In this document: one piece after another, positions 19,362 to 28,743 of the stretch
Layout: each line of letters starts with the position of its first letter
Numbering within the stretch: the first letter of the stretch is position 1
Assembly: GCF_007858365.1 (NCBI RefSeq)
Contig: NZ_VFIO01000003.1
Location: 487,818-551,817, forward strand
Source of the DNA: Pseudomonas saxonica
Lineage (GTDB): Bacteria > Pseudomonadota > Gammaproteobacteria > Pseudomonadales > Pseudomonadaceae
Direction of reading: 5' to 3'
Length of the DNA stretch: 64,000 nt
Translations under genes and position numbers: made by a program
The notes under the pieces: generated by a model
Database searches by the model: none
What the model was told of the DNA's origin: nothing
What the model saw: the letters and a program-made list of their open reading frames with translations, nothing else

Positions 19362-22300
19362 TTACACCCTGTCTTCCATTCTCTGCACCACCTCACGCAA
19401 ACGCTGCAACAACGCATTTAACTGTGCGATCGAGGCCGTACTCAAAGGTTCCTGCAATAAAGCCAGTTCGCATTCATTGCAGGCCGCCGCCAGACTAACC
19501 GCGCGCACTGAGGCCAATGCACCATTCATACGGTGTACATGATTGATCAACGTGGTGGTATTGCCCGCAATAAGGGCTTGCCCTGCGTGTTCTAGGTCTT
19601 CCTGCAGGGTGGAGATGAACAGCCTATGCATGGCTGGCGACAAGTTGATCCAGCCGTCCAGGTCATCCGCAGGAACCGCCACCGTCACTGGCTGCGGGGC
19701 CTCCTGCACAGAGGCCGAACCGTAAACCGATAGCGTATGACGCAATGTCATCAGGCTCAAAGGTTTGACCAGCCATGCGCTCATCCCCGCAGCCAGGCAT
19801 TGCTCGCCCTCTTCACGCATGGCGTTGGCAGTCACACCAATAATCGCAATGGACGGATCGAACTGGCGGATGTGCCGGGTTAATTGGTAGCCATCGAGTT
19901 TGGGCATATTGACGTCGGTGATAATCACGTCGAACGTCCCCTGCTGCCAGCACAGCACGGCTTGCTCACCGTCTTCGGCCAATGTCACCTGTACGCCCAG
20001 CGCTTGCAGTTGTTCTTTGAGGATTTCCCGGTTAATGGGGTTGTCTTCCGCAACCAGCACCCTCAGCGCCAGATGCGAAGCAGGTTCTACCGTTCGCACC
20101 GTCAGTGGAGGAGCAGTGCCATGGGCGACGAGCATCAAGGCGTTGGCAATGCCGTGAATGTCAAAACCGTTGACCTCCCAACCCGCGGCCGTTCGCTGTG
20201 CCTGACCCGGCCCCGATTCGGTGGCAATGACGCGCTCGCCCGCCCATTGCACGGGCTGCAAGGGGTCAGGTGCGACATCCAGCAAAATGGCCTTGCTATC
20301 GCCAGTGTCGGCTGCGGCAAACACATGCGCACGCGCGCCCCACCCCGTTAACCAGTCAATCAAGCTCAGGGCAAGGTCCTTAAGTGGCGCCCGTACAGAC
20401 ACACTGATGCCTTGAAGATCAATATCCGTACTGCGGGCCAATGAACCAGCCACAACCGGCAAACGTGTTTGCAAGGAAAAGCTACTGCCCAGCCCCGGCT
20501 CGCTGACCACGCGCAAATTAGCGCCCATCATTTCACTCAAGCGCGCGCAAATGGATAAACCCAGACCCGCACCGCCGGCACGCTCGCTGCCGCCTACCTG
20601 GGAAAAGGGTTTGAACAAGTGCGCCAGCTGTTGCTCGCTGATACCGACACCGGTATCCGACACTTGCCATTGCAAAGACACCTGCCCCTGCTCCAACTCA
20701 GTGACTTTGAGGCGCAACACAACGCGCCCTGAATCGGTGAACTTGATGGCATTGCTCAGCAGGTTGTTAATAATCTGCCGGATCCTGACCGCATCTCCAC
20801 GCACCAGAGACGGCAGGGTGGCATCGGCACAGGCGAATATACTCAGACCTTTGTTGGTGGCCGACGCGGCATAGCTGCGTACAGCGTCTTCAAACACGTC
20901 CAGCGGGCAGAAGTCTTTGGTTTCTACCGCCATTTGCCCGGACTCGATCTTGGACACATCCAACACATCGCTGATCAACTGAAACAACACCGAAGAGGAG
21001 CGTTGAATGGTGGACAGGTACTCGCGTTGTCGCTTATCGAGCGGCGTGAGCTCCAGTAACTCGATATTGCCCAGCACACCATAGAGCGGCGTACGGATCT
21101 CGTGGCTCATGGTAGCCAGAAAGAGGGTTTTGGCCTTGCTCGCCTCATCGGCCGAGCGACGTGCCTGCTCCATCAGGTTGGCGTCATCCACGTGCCGGGT
21201 AATGTCGTTGAAGCCGCATAGCACCACGTCCTTGCCCTTGTAACGGGTGAACGCGAAGCAGGCCTGTAAGTAGCGCCCCGCCACTTCCAGCTGAACTTCA
21301 CCAAGCTCATGCTCACCATAATCACGCTTCAACAACGCAATCAGCTCAGCAGTGCCCTGCCATTGCTGCGCACGCTGGTTTTCCAGCAGGACCACACCGG
21401 TGCCACGTTGTACGACACATAACCCGACAGGGGCGCTGTCGAGCATGACGCGGTTGAACTCTTCACTCTCGGCCAGCGACTGGCTGGAGCGTTGAGCAGG
21501 CTCGATAATCCGCTCGCGATACCAGCGGTTAACCCGCCAGCCAATCAACACAAACAGCAACAGCAGACCCACTGCAGCCAATAACGGCCATTTCGCATAG
21601 CCAAAGAAGTTTTGATAGCTGATGGAATACAGGCCAGTCCACCGATCCGGGCCTGCCGAGGTCAGTTTGAAACGCAACCCGTCGCGGGTAAAACTCAATC
21701 CTGGCGCCAGCTCTTCCACGTCCTTGACGTCACCGAGCAACACATCTCCGGTCGGCGAGATCAGGGTGAGGTGACTGTTGCTGGTCCTCATCAGCAACCG
21801 CTCAAGATCGCCAATGTCACTGACATCCAGCAACGCCGTCAGAACAACCACACCTTGATCATCTTTGGACGGTAAAAAGTTGCGAGCCAAGTCGATGCCG
21901 ATCGACCCGACGATGTATTTACGTTTTTCCACTAGCCCGAGTGGTGCTCTCATCCACAGCAATTGCTTATTAGCCAGCGCGGGCTGGCGCGGAATCAGGT
22001 CGTCATACAGACGCTTGGTCACCTCAAAAAAGTTGCTGCTGCGTAGCAGGGGAAATTGGCGCACGCCATCAATGCCGGGCACGGCGATGGTGAATTGGTC
22101 CGTGGGGGAAAACACAAACACCTGCGGTGCCACATAGTAAGAGTCAGACCAGTAGGCGGCGAACAGATCAGTCAATTGAACGCCGAACGAGTAAACACCC
22201 TGCATGTCTGCCGCACTGAACTGATCGCGCTGGCTCACGGTAAATGGCATCGACTTGGCGGTGTCGCGGTTCTGGAACAAACGCTCATCGCCCTGACGTA

Positions 22301-22586
22301 TCAACTCAACGTGGGAGTGCGGTTTGCTGTCCATCAACAGGTTGCCGCTGCCCTGACCGTAGCTCTCGGCAGCGCTGCGCAAAAAAGCTTCGTGCTCATG
22401 AATGCTTTCCATCAAGCGCGCGAAATGAAAGTCGGTTTTTTCGCCCTCCTCCTTCAACACCCGGTTAATTGCCCAATAACTCATGCTCACCAGCAACAAG
22501 GCCAGCCCGGTCAGCAACATCAACAGCTTGTTGAGTCTCAGAGAGCTCAGTGCCAGCGCACCAAGACGTACTTTTGCTTGCTTCAT
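19362..22586 (-). CDS. Hybrid sensor histidine kinase with REC and HPt domains (RcsC/RocS-like)
   Basis: A 1074-residue membrane kinase; ATG at 22586 is used because the open frame extends only to a TTG. Order: helix at about 22-42, periplasmic sensor to about 335, second helix, PAS-like segment, HisKA with FLATMSHEIRTPLYG (His495), HATPase (NLLSNAIKFTDSG, GAGLGLSIC), receiver with Asp891 (ITDVNMPKLDG), and a C-terminal HPt with HRMNGALAS (His1018). It can therefore run the full His-Asp-His relay and hand phosphate to a separate regulator. Divergent from the fimbrial operon that starts 182 bases away; the two RcsB-like regulators beyond that operon are likely targets. Confidence 0.9.
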   Translation of the reverse strand: MKQAKVRLGALALSSLRLNKLLMLLTGLALLLVSMSYWAINRVLKEEGEKTDFHFARLMESIHEHEAFLRSAAESYGQGSGNLLMDSKPHSHVELIRQGDERLFQNRDTAKSMPFTVSQRDQFSAADMQGVYSFGVQLTDLFAAYWSDSYYVAPQVFVFSPTDQFTIAVPGIDGVRQFPLLRSSNFFEVTKRLYDDLIPRQPALANKQLLWMRAPLGLVEKRKYIVGSIGIDLARNFLPSKDDQGVVVLTALLDVSDIGDLERLLMRTSNSHLTLISPTGDVLLGDVKDVEELAPGLSFTRDGLRFKLTSAGPDRWTGLYSISYQNFFGYAKWPLLAAVGLLLLFVLIGWRVNRWYRERIIEPAQRSSQSLAESEEFNRVMLDSAPVGLCVVQRGTGVVLLENQRAQQWQGTAELIALLKRDYGEHELGEVQLEVAGRYLQACFAFTRYKGKDVVLCGFNDITRHVDDANLMEQARRSADEASKAKTLFLATMSHEIRTPLYGVLGNIELLELTPLDKRQREYLSTIQRSSSVLFQLISDVLDVSKIESGQMAVETKDFCPLDVFEDAVRSYAASATNKGLSIFACADATLPSLVRGDAVRIRQIINNLLSNAIKFTDSGRVVLRLKVTELEQGQVSLQWQVSDTGVGISEQQLAHLFKPFSQVGGSERAGGAGLGLSICARLSEMMGANLRVVSEPGLGSSFSLQTRLPVVAGSLARSTDIDLQGISVSVRAPLKDLALSLIDWLTGWGARAHVFAAADTGDSKAILLDVAPDPLQPVQWAGERVIATESGPGQAQRTAAGWEVNGFDIHGIANALMLVAHGTAPPLTVRTVEPASHLALRVLVAEDNPINREILKEQLQALGVQVTLAEDGEQAVLCWQQGTFDVIITDVNMPKLDGYQLTRHIRQFDPSIAIIGVTANAMREEGEQCLAAGMSAWLVKPLSLMTLRHTLSVYGSASVQEAPQPVTVAVPADDLDGWINLSPAMHRLFISTLQEDLEHAGQALIAGNTTTLINHVHRMNGALASVRAVSLAAACNECELALLQEPLSTASIAQLNALLQRLREVVQRMEDRV

Positions 22587-22768
22587 GAGAGAGAGCCTAT
22601 CAGGGGCATTGCAGCCCAAAAAAAGTTAAGCGTCCTAAAACAGGAATCGTCTGATGGGGGTTGCACCCGGCTCATTGCATCCTATGCAACACCTGCTGCG
22701 GCCCGCCGTGAACAGGGGGGGCTGTTAAAAATGGATATGACACATAACTTTTGTAGAGGGTATCTCTC
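22587..22768. promoter_or_regulatory. Divergent control region between the hybrid kinase and fimbrial operon 1
   Basis: A 182-base gap between the kinase (leftward) and major pilin (rightward). It contains the inverted repeat TTGCAT-CCT-ATGCAA at 22675-22689 with an extra TTGCA at 22661, a candidate regulator site. The pilin gene has a GAGGG ribosome-binding site. No clear sigma-70 pair was picked. Confidence 0.5.
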
Positions 22769-23344
22769 ATGTTTCAAACTATCGGCAAATACACTGCTCT
22801 GTGCGGTTCAACCCTGCTGATCGCAATGGCAGCAGCGACTGCACAAGCAGCTGACGGTCAAGTTGAGTTCACCGGTGTCATCAACGATAACGCCTGCACC
22901 ATTAACAGTGAAAGCGTAAAAAAATCCGTTGATATGGGCCAGGTTCGTATCGCTGACTTCGCTAACACTGTTGGCGCCACTGCCGGTGAAACGCCGTTCT
23001 CGATTTCTCTGGAGAACTGCAGCGGTTCAACGCTGAAGAACGCTTCGATCAAATTCAGCGGCCAACAAGCTGCAACAGATGCCACCGTACTGGGTATGGT
23101 CGGTGCTAACCAAGTCAAAGGCCTGGGTATCCAGATCGCCGACGCACGCACCGGTGACAAACTGCCTTTGAACACCGCCAGCACCGACTACGTGCTGCGC
23201 CCTCAATCCAACACCTTCGACTTCACGGCGTCCTACGTACGTCTTGTTGCTGACACCCCAGGTGCTGATGGCGCTCCTGATACCCGCGGTATCGGTACAG
23301 GTACCGTCAACGCGCTGGCTACCTTCGACGTTACCTACAAGTAA
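22769..23344 (+). CDS. Major fimbrial subunit (type 1 pilin family), operon 1
   Basis: A 191-residue secreted pilin with a signal peptide ending ATAQAA near residue 28. The mature part has the Ig-like pilin pattern: VEFTGVINDNACTI with the first cysteine, LENCSGS with the second, and the C-terminal strand ATFDVTYK ending in the penultimate tyrosine used for chaperone binding. First gene of the operon and codon-biased like a highly expressed gene. A long stem-loop follows it (23357-23394) before the chaperone gene. Confidence 0.93.
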   Translation: MFQTIGKYTALCGSTLLIAMAAATAQAADGQVEFTGVINDNACTINSESVKKSVDMGQVRIADFANTVGATAGETPFSISLENCSGSTLKNASIKFSGQQAATDATVLGMVGANQVKGLGIQIADARTGDKLPLNTASTDYVLRPQSNTFDFTASYVRLVADTPGADGAPDTRGIGTGTVNALATFDVTYK

Positions 23345-23356
23345 CGCGTGTTTTTT

Positions 23357-23394
23357 AACGCAAGAGCTCGTGGTCTTACACGGGCTCTGGCGTT
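23357..23394 (+). promoter_or_regulatory. Stem-loop between major pilin and chaperone genes, operon 1
   Basis: Arms AACGCAAGAGCTCGTG (23357-23372) and CACGGGCTCTGGCGTT (23379-23394) pair over 16 positions with one mismatch and one G-T, around the loop GTCTTA. No T run follows, so it is more likely an RNA-stability or attenuating hairpin than a full terminator. It would favour pilin over the downstream genes. Confidence 0.8.
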
Positions 23395-23411
23395 GAACAG
23401 AGGACATTTAA

Positions 23412-24110
23412 ATGCGTTTAAAAGTTGCAGCCTTTTTGGCTTTGGCGGCAGGCTTTTGGCTGCCGCAAGTCCAGGCGGGCGTCAATGTGGGCGCCACCCG
23501 GGTCATTTACCAAAGCAAGGAAAAGGAAGCCAACCTTTCACTTTCCAACTCTGGTGAAGACGGCGTGCCGTACCTGGTGCAGTCATGGGTCAGCCCTTAC
23601 GACAACCGAGACGACAGTGCGGATGAATTTATCATCACCCCGCCCTTGTTCCGTCTGGACGCCAAAGGCCAGAACATCCTGCGCATCATCGCGACCAATG
23701 CGCAAAACCTGCCTACCGATAAAGAAAGCTTGTTTTTGCTGAACGTCAAAGCGATCCCGGCCAAGAGCGCCGAGCAAAGCAATCAGAACGTTTTGCAGAT
23801 TGCACTCAAAACCACCATCAAACTGTTTTACCGCCCTGCAGGCCTGCAAGGTTCTCTTGAAGAAGCGGTGAAAAATCTGCAATGGCGTGCTGAAGGCGGA
23901 AAATTGACCGTACAAAACCCATCGGGTTTTAACGTGGTTGTCAGTGATTTTCTGATTAACAACACCGCCAGCAAAGGCATGCCCGAGGTGATCAAGCCCG
24001 GCAGTACGGTGACCACGGCGATACCGCTGAAAAACAGCGACACGCTGGCGCTCACCTACATCAACGAATACGGCAGCACCGTCAAGGCAGCGCCCATCAC
24101 CCTTCATTGA
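23412..24110 (+). CDS. Periplasmic pilus chaperone (PapD/FimC family), operon 1
   Basis: A 232-residue protein with a cleavable signal (AGFWLPQVQAG) and two Ig-like domains. The N-terminal VNVGATRVIYQSKEKEA strand, the FIITPPLFRLDAKGQNILRI block and the IALKTTIKLFYRP motif are classic chaperone signatures; the lysine of the last motif anchors the subunit C-terminus. It holds pilins in the periplasm by donor-strand complementation until they reach the usher, encoded next. Confidence 0.95.
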   Translation: MRLKVAAFLALAAGFWLPQVQAGVNVGATRVIYQSKEKEANLSLSNSGEDGVPYLVQSWVSPYDNRDDSADEFIITPPLFRLDAKGQNILRIIATNAQNLPTDKESLFLLNVKAIPAKSAEQSNQNVLQIALKTTIKLFYRPAGLQGSLEEAVKNLQWRAEGGKLTVQNPSGFNVVVSDFLINNTASKGMPEVIKPGSTVTTAIPLKNSDTLALTYINEYGSTVKAAPITLH

Positions 24111-24145
24111 TTCCTGAATGACTAGTCGAATAGAAGGACCTTCTC

Positions 24146-26776
24146 ATGTTGCGAGAGCGCATGTGCGCCTTCGCGCGCCGAGTAAAAAGCTGGAGCAGTG
24201 TTAGCTTGAGTGCTGTCGGTCTGACTGCAACCGCCGTAAATGCCGATTACAGCTTCGACTCCTCATTTCTGGAAATTGGCGGCGGCAACGCTTCAGCCGA
24301 AGTGGCCGAACAAGTTAAAGCCATGAGCCAGGGCCAACTGCCCGGGATCTACCGCATCGATCTGTCAGTGGATGACCGCCTGATCGAACAGCGGGACATG
24401 AACTTCATTCGAGAAACAGCCAGCCAGGTCTCGACCCCGAATGGCCTGTTCCCCTGCTTCAGCCTTCAGGCCCTGTCGGAGCTGGGTATTGACCCCGCGC
24501 GTTTGAAAGACGCCGAGATCAGTAGCGACAAGTGCGTTTACTTCAACCGCGAACTGACCGGCGTCACCTACGACTATGACTTCAATAAGCAGCAGTTGAA
24601 TCTGCAGGTGCCGCAGGCATTCATTGGCGATGTGCCCTTCGAGATCCGTCGTAAAAACTGGAATGACGGCGAGCAGGTAGCGTTTGCCAATTACAGTTTT
24701 TCCGGGAGCAACTACAACAACCAGACCGGTAGCCGGCAGTCCCAGTTCGGCAGCGTCCACAGCGGGATTAACAGCGGCGCCTGGCGATTTCGCAACTTCT
24801 CGACGTGGCAAAAAAGCACCAACGTCGACGGTAACTGGAAATCGGTGGACACCTATGTCCAGCGTGATCTGGGCAACATGATGGCCATTGCCACGCTCGG
24901 TGAGAGTTCTACCGACAGCGATCTGTTTGACACGATCTCCTACCGCGGCGCCAGCGTGGCGTCCGACCTGGATATGCTGCCCGATGATGCCCGTAATTTT
25001 GCACCGGTTATCCGCGGTGTGGCCAACGGCCGCTCATTGGTCACGTTGCGCCAGCGCGGCTACGTCATCAGCGAACAGTGGGTGCCCTCTGGGCCCTTTG
25101 CACTTAAAGGCCTGTACTCGACTTCCAGCAACGGTGATATCGAAGTCACCGTCGAGGGCCCCAATGGCGAGCGCCAGGTGTACATCCAGTCGTTCTCGTC
25201 GGTGCCGTACATGCTGCGCGAAGGCCAGCAAAGCTACAGCGTGACAGCGGGCCAGTTTCGCCCCGCCGACAGGACGTTACATTCGGAGAAACCGAGCTTT
25301 TTCCAAGGCACTTACCGCCGCGGTTTAACTGAGGGCACCACGCTGTTCGGCGGCAGCATCGTGAGTCAGCAGTACAAATCAGCGCTCATAGGCTTCGCTC
25401 ATGACTTTGCCGGTTTCGGTGCCATCTCGCTGGACGTGACCCACGCCATCAGCGATGACATCGGCACGGATTCCAAAACGCTGTCGGGCCAGTCGTATCG
25501 CTTTCGCTATTCCAAGTCCATCGACCTCACGGACACCAGTTTCAGCCTGGTGGGCTACCGCTACTCCACCAGCGGTTACTACAGCTTTAATGAAGCCATC
25601 GATGCGCGCGCCAATAACACGCTGACGCCCTATGTCGATGAAACCTTGATCAACAGCGGTGCTTTCTCGCCTTATTTAGGTGGCCATATGAAAAGCAGCT
25701 TTACCGCTAACGTTTCGCAACAGTTGGGGACTTATGGCGGCATGTACGCCAACCTGACCAAAACCGATTATTGGAACCGCGCCCAAAGCAATACCTCCAT
25801 TCAAGTGGGCTACAGCTTCAGTGTCGGCCGGGCTTCGTACAACGTAGGTCTGGCACAAAACAGCGGTACCGGCGATGACGTTCGCAGCCTGTCGGTGAGT
25901 GTCAGTATTCCGTTCGGCAATCCCGGCAGTACCAGCCGTGTGGGGCTGAGTACAAACCAGGACTCAGCCGGCAATGCCAGCCGTAACGCTACCTTCAGCG
26001 GCTCTCAATTCCAGGATGACTCGCTGTCTTACAACGTGGGGATCAATCAACAGATCTCTGACGACGATCGCGTGCTCGGCAGCTCGATTGCTGCCCGTTA
26101 CAACGCGGCGAATGCCATTTGGCATGGCTCTTACAACAGGGATCAAAGCACTCGCCAGTCGGATTACGGCGTGGAAGGCGCAGTCGTAGCCACTCGCGAC
26201 ACGGTGATGTTTACCCAGCCATTAGGCGAAACCAACATTATTGTCGCCACACCGGGTGCTGCAAACGTCGGCGTACTGACCAAAAGCGGGATCAAAACCA
26301 ACAGCAGCGGCTACACGGTTATTCCATCCGCCCAGCCTTACCGTAAAAACAAGGTGTCACTGAATACCGACTCGTTATCGGACAACACCGACATCGCGAA
26401 TCTGGTTCAGGAGGTCACGCCTAATCGCGGTGCGTTTGTGCTGGCTAATTTTGAAACCCATAACGGCCGTCGCCTGTTGATTAGCGTGAGTTCCAGCGAT
26501 GGCAAGCCAGCCCCTTTTGCCGCCGAATCTCAGCTGTTTGACCTGAAGGGCGGCTTGCTGAGCACGGCCATGGTGGCGGACAAAGGCCGGGTATTTATGA
26601 CAGGTGTGCCAGACAAAGCGCGACTGTTAATCAACGTCAACGGTCAGCCGTGGTGCTCCAAGGCTTTGGATCTAAGTACCTATGACCTTTCAGAAACGGG
26701 CATCGGACAACTGCACATCCGTTGCGATGCCAAGCTGGTAACGCCAGCAGCACCTCAAGGTAGCTCCGATGAATAA
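24146..26776 (+). CDS. Outer-membrane usher protein, operon 1
   Basis: An 876-residue usher: signal peptide, N-terminal chaperone-binding domain (YSFDSSFLEIGGGNA), large beta barrel with internal plug, and C-terminal domains closing with a disulfide pair (PWCSKALDLS and LHIRCD). The segment RVFMTGVPDKARLLINV is typical of the usher C-terminus. Its 3' end overlaps the next gene by 8 bases. The N-terminus is closer to Cup/sigma-type ushers than to PapC, and differs clearly from the usher of operon 2. Confidence 0.94.
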   Translation: MLRERMCAFARRVKSWSSVSLSAVGLTATAVNADYSFDSSFLEIGGGNASAEVAEQVKAMSQGQLPGIYRIDLSVDDRLIEQRDMNFIRETASQVSTPNGLFPCFSLQALSELGIDPARLKDAEISSDKCVYFNRELTGVTYDYDFNKQQLNLQVPQAFIGDVPFEIRRKNWNDGEQVAFANYSFSGSNYNNQTGSRQSQFGSVHSGINSGAWRFRNFSTWQKSTNVDGNWKSVDTYVQRDLGNMMAIATLGESSTDSDLFDTISYRGASVASDLDMLPDDARNFAPVIRGVANGRSLVTLRQRGYVISEQWVPSGPFALKGLYSTSSNGDIEVTVEGPNGERQVYIQSFSSVPYMLREGQQSYSVTAGQFRPADRTLHSEKPSFFQGTYRRGLTEGTTLFGGSIVSQQYKSALIGFAHDFAGFGAISLDVTHAISDDIGTDSKTLSGQSYRFRYSKSIDLTDTSFSLVGYRYSTSGYYSFNEAIDARANNTLTPYVDETLINSGAFSPYLGGHMKSSFTANVSQQLGTYGGMYANLTKTDYWNRAQSNTSIQVGYSFSVGRASYNVGLAQNSGTGDDVRSLSVSVSIPFGNPGSTSRVGLSTNQDSAGNASRNATFSGSQFQDDSLSYNVGINQQISDDDRVLGSSIAARYNAANAIWHGSYNRDQSTRQSDYGVEGAVVATRDTVMFTQPLGETNIIVATPGAANVGVLTKSGIKTNSSGYTVIPSAQPYRKNKVSLNTDSLSDNTDIANLVQEVTPNRGAFVLANFETHNGRRLLISVSSSDGKPAPFAAESQLFDLKGGLLSTAMVADKGRVFMTGVPDKARLLINVNGQPWCSKALDLSTYDLSETGIGQLHIRCDAKLVTPAAPQGSSDE

Positions 26777-27695
26777 CCCGATAGTCCAACCTCTTCGCCC
26801 ACGCTGGGTAAAAAGGTTTTTGTTCCTGCTGACGATGCTCCTCATGTCTGCCAGCCAGCATGCGTTTGCCTTGATTGAAAACAACCTTAGCTGCACGGCA
26901 ACGGGCACCACGGGCCTTATTGATCTAGGCGATCTGACACCCGGACAAACGTATACCGCCAACATGACGGCCAATTGCCGAGTCACTCGCTGGTACCCCT
27001 ATGGTTCGTCGCTGCAGCACACCCAGTTCTATAACGTGGGTAAAGGCAGCAAGATTCAGGTGTTTCATACCAACTCGGGCTTGATGGTTCCTGAACAGTC
27101 TATCGGCACCGCCAGCACCGTTTGCATGCCGTCAAGCTGTGTTCAGTTGTTCGTGGGCAACACCTTTTCTTACAACGTACTGCTGTATGGAACAGCCTCA
27201 ACCACACCGGGCAATTACATGGTCAGCGTATCGCTGACGGACACCTCTATTCGGGGTTATGAGGCTTATGGCGACTACCTCCAGACCGTTATTCTCAGTT
27301 ACCGGGTTGTCCAACCCGCCTGCGCCTTGGGTTCGGCTAAAACCATGAACCTGTCTTTCGGCACGCTCAACAGCAACGATTTTGCCACTACCCAGCAAGT
27401 GGCAAATGTCACGATGAACTGCACCAGAGGCACTCAAGTCACGGCCTCTCTGGTGCCAACCCAAGCGGCAATCAGTGGTAGCACGGGTGTTTCAGCGACC
27501 ACGCTGGCCGGGCTGTCGATGGCCGCCACCTGGGCCGACACCGGCACAGCAGTCACCTTCAACAGCCCGCGTACGTTAACGCTGTCAACAGGCGCCAACA
27601 CAATAGGTGTGGGCTTTCGACCGCGATTGAATACCAGCGTATCGCCGACCGGTAACTTCACCAGTCAATACACCCTCAACATTACCTACCCCTGA
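26769..27695 (+). CDS. Two-domain fimbrial tip protein / adhesin, operon 1
   Basis: A 308-residue secreted protein with signal peptide (about residues 15-35, ending QHAFA). It is about twice the length of a pilin: an N-terminal domain (35-180) with CTATGTTGLIDLGDL and two close cysteines (VCMPSSC), then a pilin-like domain (about 185-308) with PACALGS and MNCTRGT and a C-terminal YTLNITYP strand. This is the layout of a tip adhesin with a receptor-binding domain. I do not recognise the ligand. Start overlaps the usher stop, so translation is probably coupled. Confidence 0.82.
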   Translation: MNNPIVQPLRPRWVKRFLFLLTMLLMSASQHAFALIENNLSCTATGTTGLIDLGDLTPGQTYTANMTANCRVTRWYPYGSSLQHTQFYNVGKGSKIQVFHTNSGLMVPEQSIGTASTVCMPSSCVQLFVGNTFSYNVLLYGTASTTPGNYMVSVSLTDTSIRGYEAYGDYLQTVILSYRVVQPACALGSAKTMNLSFGTLNSNDFATTQQVANVTMNCTRGTQVTASLVPTQAAISGSTGVSATTLAGLSMAATWADTGTAVTFNSPRTLTLSTGANTIGVGFRPRLNTSVSPTGNFTSQYTLNITYP

Positions 27696-27715
27696 TCAGG
27701 CAAAGGAGCTCGACC

Positions 27716-28210
27716 ATGAAATTATGCGTATCGCTGGCCGCAGCACTTATTGCTGGCATGGCTTGCACCTCAGCCAACGCCGTTACCGACACCGTGACCG
27801 TGAATGTCAGCGGCACGCTCACACGGCCGCCTTGTACCTTGACCAGCAGTAAAACACTGACCGTCAATTTCGGGACGATGCGCTATGACCAAATTGCGGC
27901 GGCGCCGATGGTCGATGTTCCGGTCACTATGACTTGCCCGGCCAACTCGGCGCTGAGTATCAGCGTCATGGCCTCCGCTGTGTTTCAGGGATCAACGACT
28001 CAGGCTTATGCAGGGAAGAACAACTTGGCTTACTTGATGTACTGGAACAGCGATAACTCAGCCGTCAACGTCACAGGCGTAAAACGCAGTCTGACCAACC
28101 AGAGTGGCAACGTCGATCTAAGCATGAAAGCCAAACTGACGGCTCTGGGCTCTGGAGCTACAGAGGGATCATTCAGCGCCTCGGCCGTCATCAGCATTGA
28201 GTACTTGTGA
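27716..28210 (+). CDS. Minor fimbrial subunit, operon 1 (paralogue of the next gene)
   Basis: A 164-residue pilin-like protein with signal peptide ending SANA, preceded by AAAGGAGC. It has the motif GTLTRPPCTLTSSK with the first cysteine and VPVTMTCPANS with the second, and ends ASAVISIEYL. It is plainly related to the protein encoded next (shared RPPCTLTS, RYDQ, TCPANS, VDLSMKAKL, FSASAVI), so the two arose by tandem duplication. Confidence 0.9.
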   Translation: MKLCVSLAAALIAGMACTSANAVTDTVTVNVSGTLTRPPCTLTSSKTLTVNFGTMRYDQIAAAPMVDVPVTMTCPANSALSISVMASAVFQGSTTQAYAGKNNLAYLMYWNSDNSAVNVTGVKRSLTNQSGNVDLSMKAKLTALGSGATEGSFSASAVISIEYL

Positions 28211-28259
28211 CCGCTTTCACTTGCCGATCCTGCCTCGCCGTCTGCCATAGGAACAGAAC

Positions 28260-28742
28260 ATGAATAAACAACTGATAGCGCTCTCATTGCTGGGCCTGCT
28301 TGCGTCCGGTACCACGCTCGCGGCCAGCGACAGCAGCACACTCACCGTCAAAGGCACGCTGATTCGACCGCCCTGCACACTGACCAGCAATAAAGTGCTG
28401 ACCGCGGACTTTGGCAGCCTTCGCTATGACCAGGTAGACACGGCTGCGCAGATCGATGTTCCGGTGACCCTGACCTGCCCAGCCAACTCGGTGCTCAATA
28501 TCAGCGTCACGGCGTCCTCTGCGCTGTCGGACACGGTGGCCTCTGCCGGCAGAGCAAACCTTGGGTATTCACTGCTGTGGAAAAGTGACAGCTCGCTGAT
28601 CAACATTAAGGGAACAAAGCGAAACCTGACCAACCTCAATGGGGCGGTTGACCTGAGCATGAAGGCAAAACTGGTGGCCCAGGGCGCATTGTCCGAAGGC
28701 GATTTCTCGGCCTCCGCCGTTATTAATATCGACTACTTGTGA
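28260..28742 (+). CDS. Minor fimbrial subunit, operon 1 (tandem paralogue)
   Basis: A 160-residue pilin-like protein with a clear signal peptide (LLASGTTLAAS). Same block pattern as its upstream neighbour: GTLIRPPCTLTSNK, RYDQVD, VPVTLTCPANS, VDLSMKAKL and the ending VINIDYL. Loops between the blocks have diverged, so the copies may fill different positions in the fibre. It ends 1 base before the next pilin gene. Confidence 0.9.
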   Translation: MNKQLIALSLLGLLASGTTLAASDSSTLTVKGTLIRPPCTLTSNKVLTADFGSLRYDQVDTAAQIDVPVTLTCPANSVLNISVTASSALSDTVASAGRANLGYSLLWKSDSSLINIKGTKRNLTNLNGAVDLSMKAKLVAQGALSEGDFSASAVINIDYL

Positions 28743-28743
28743 T

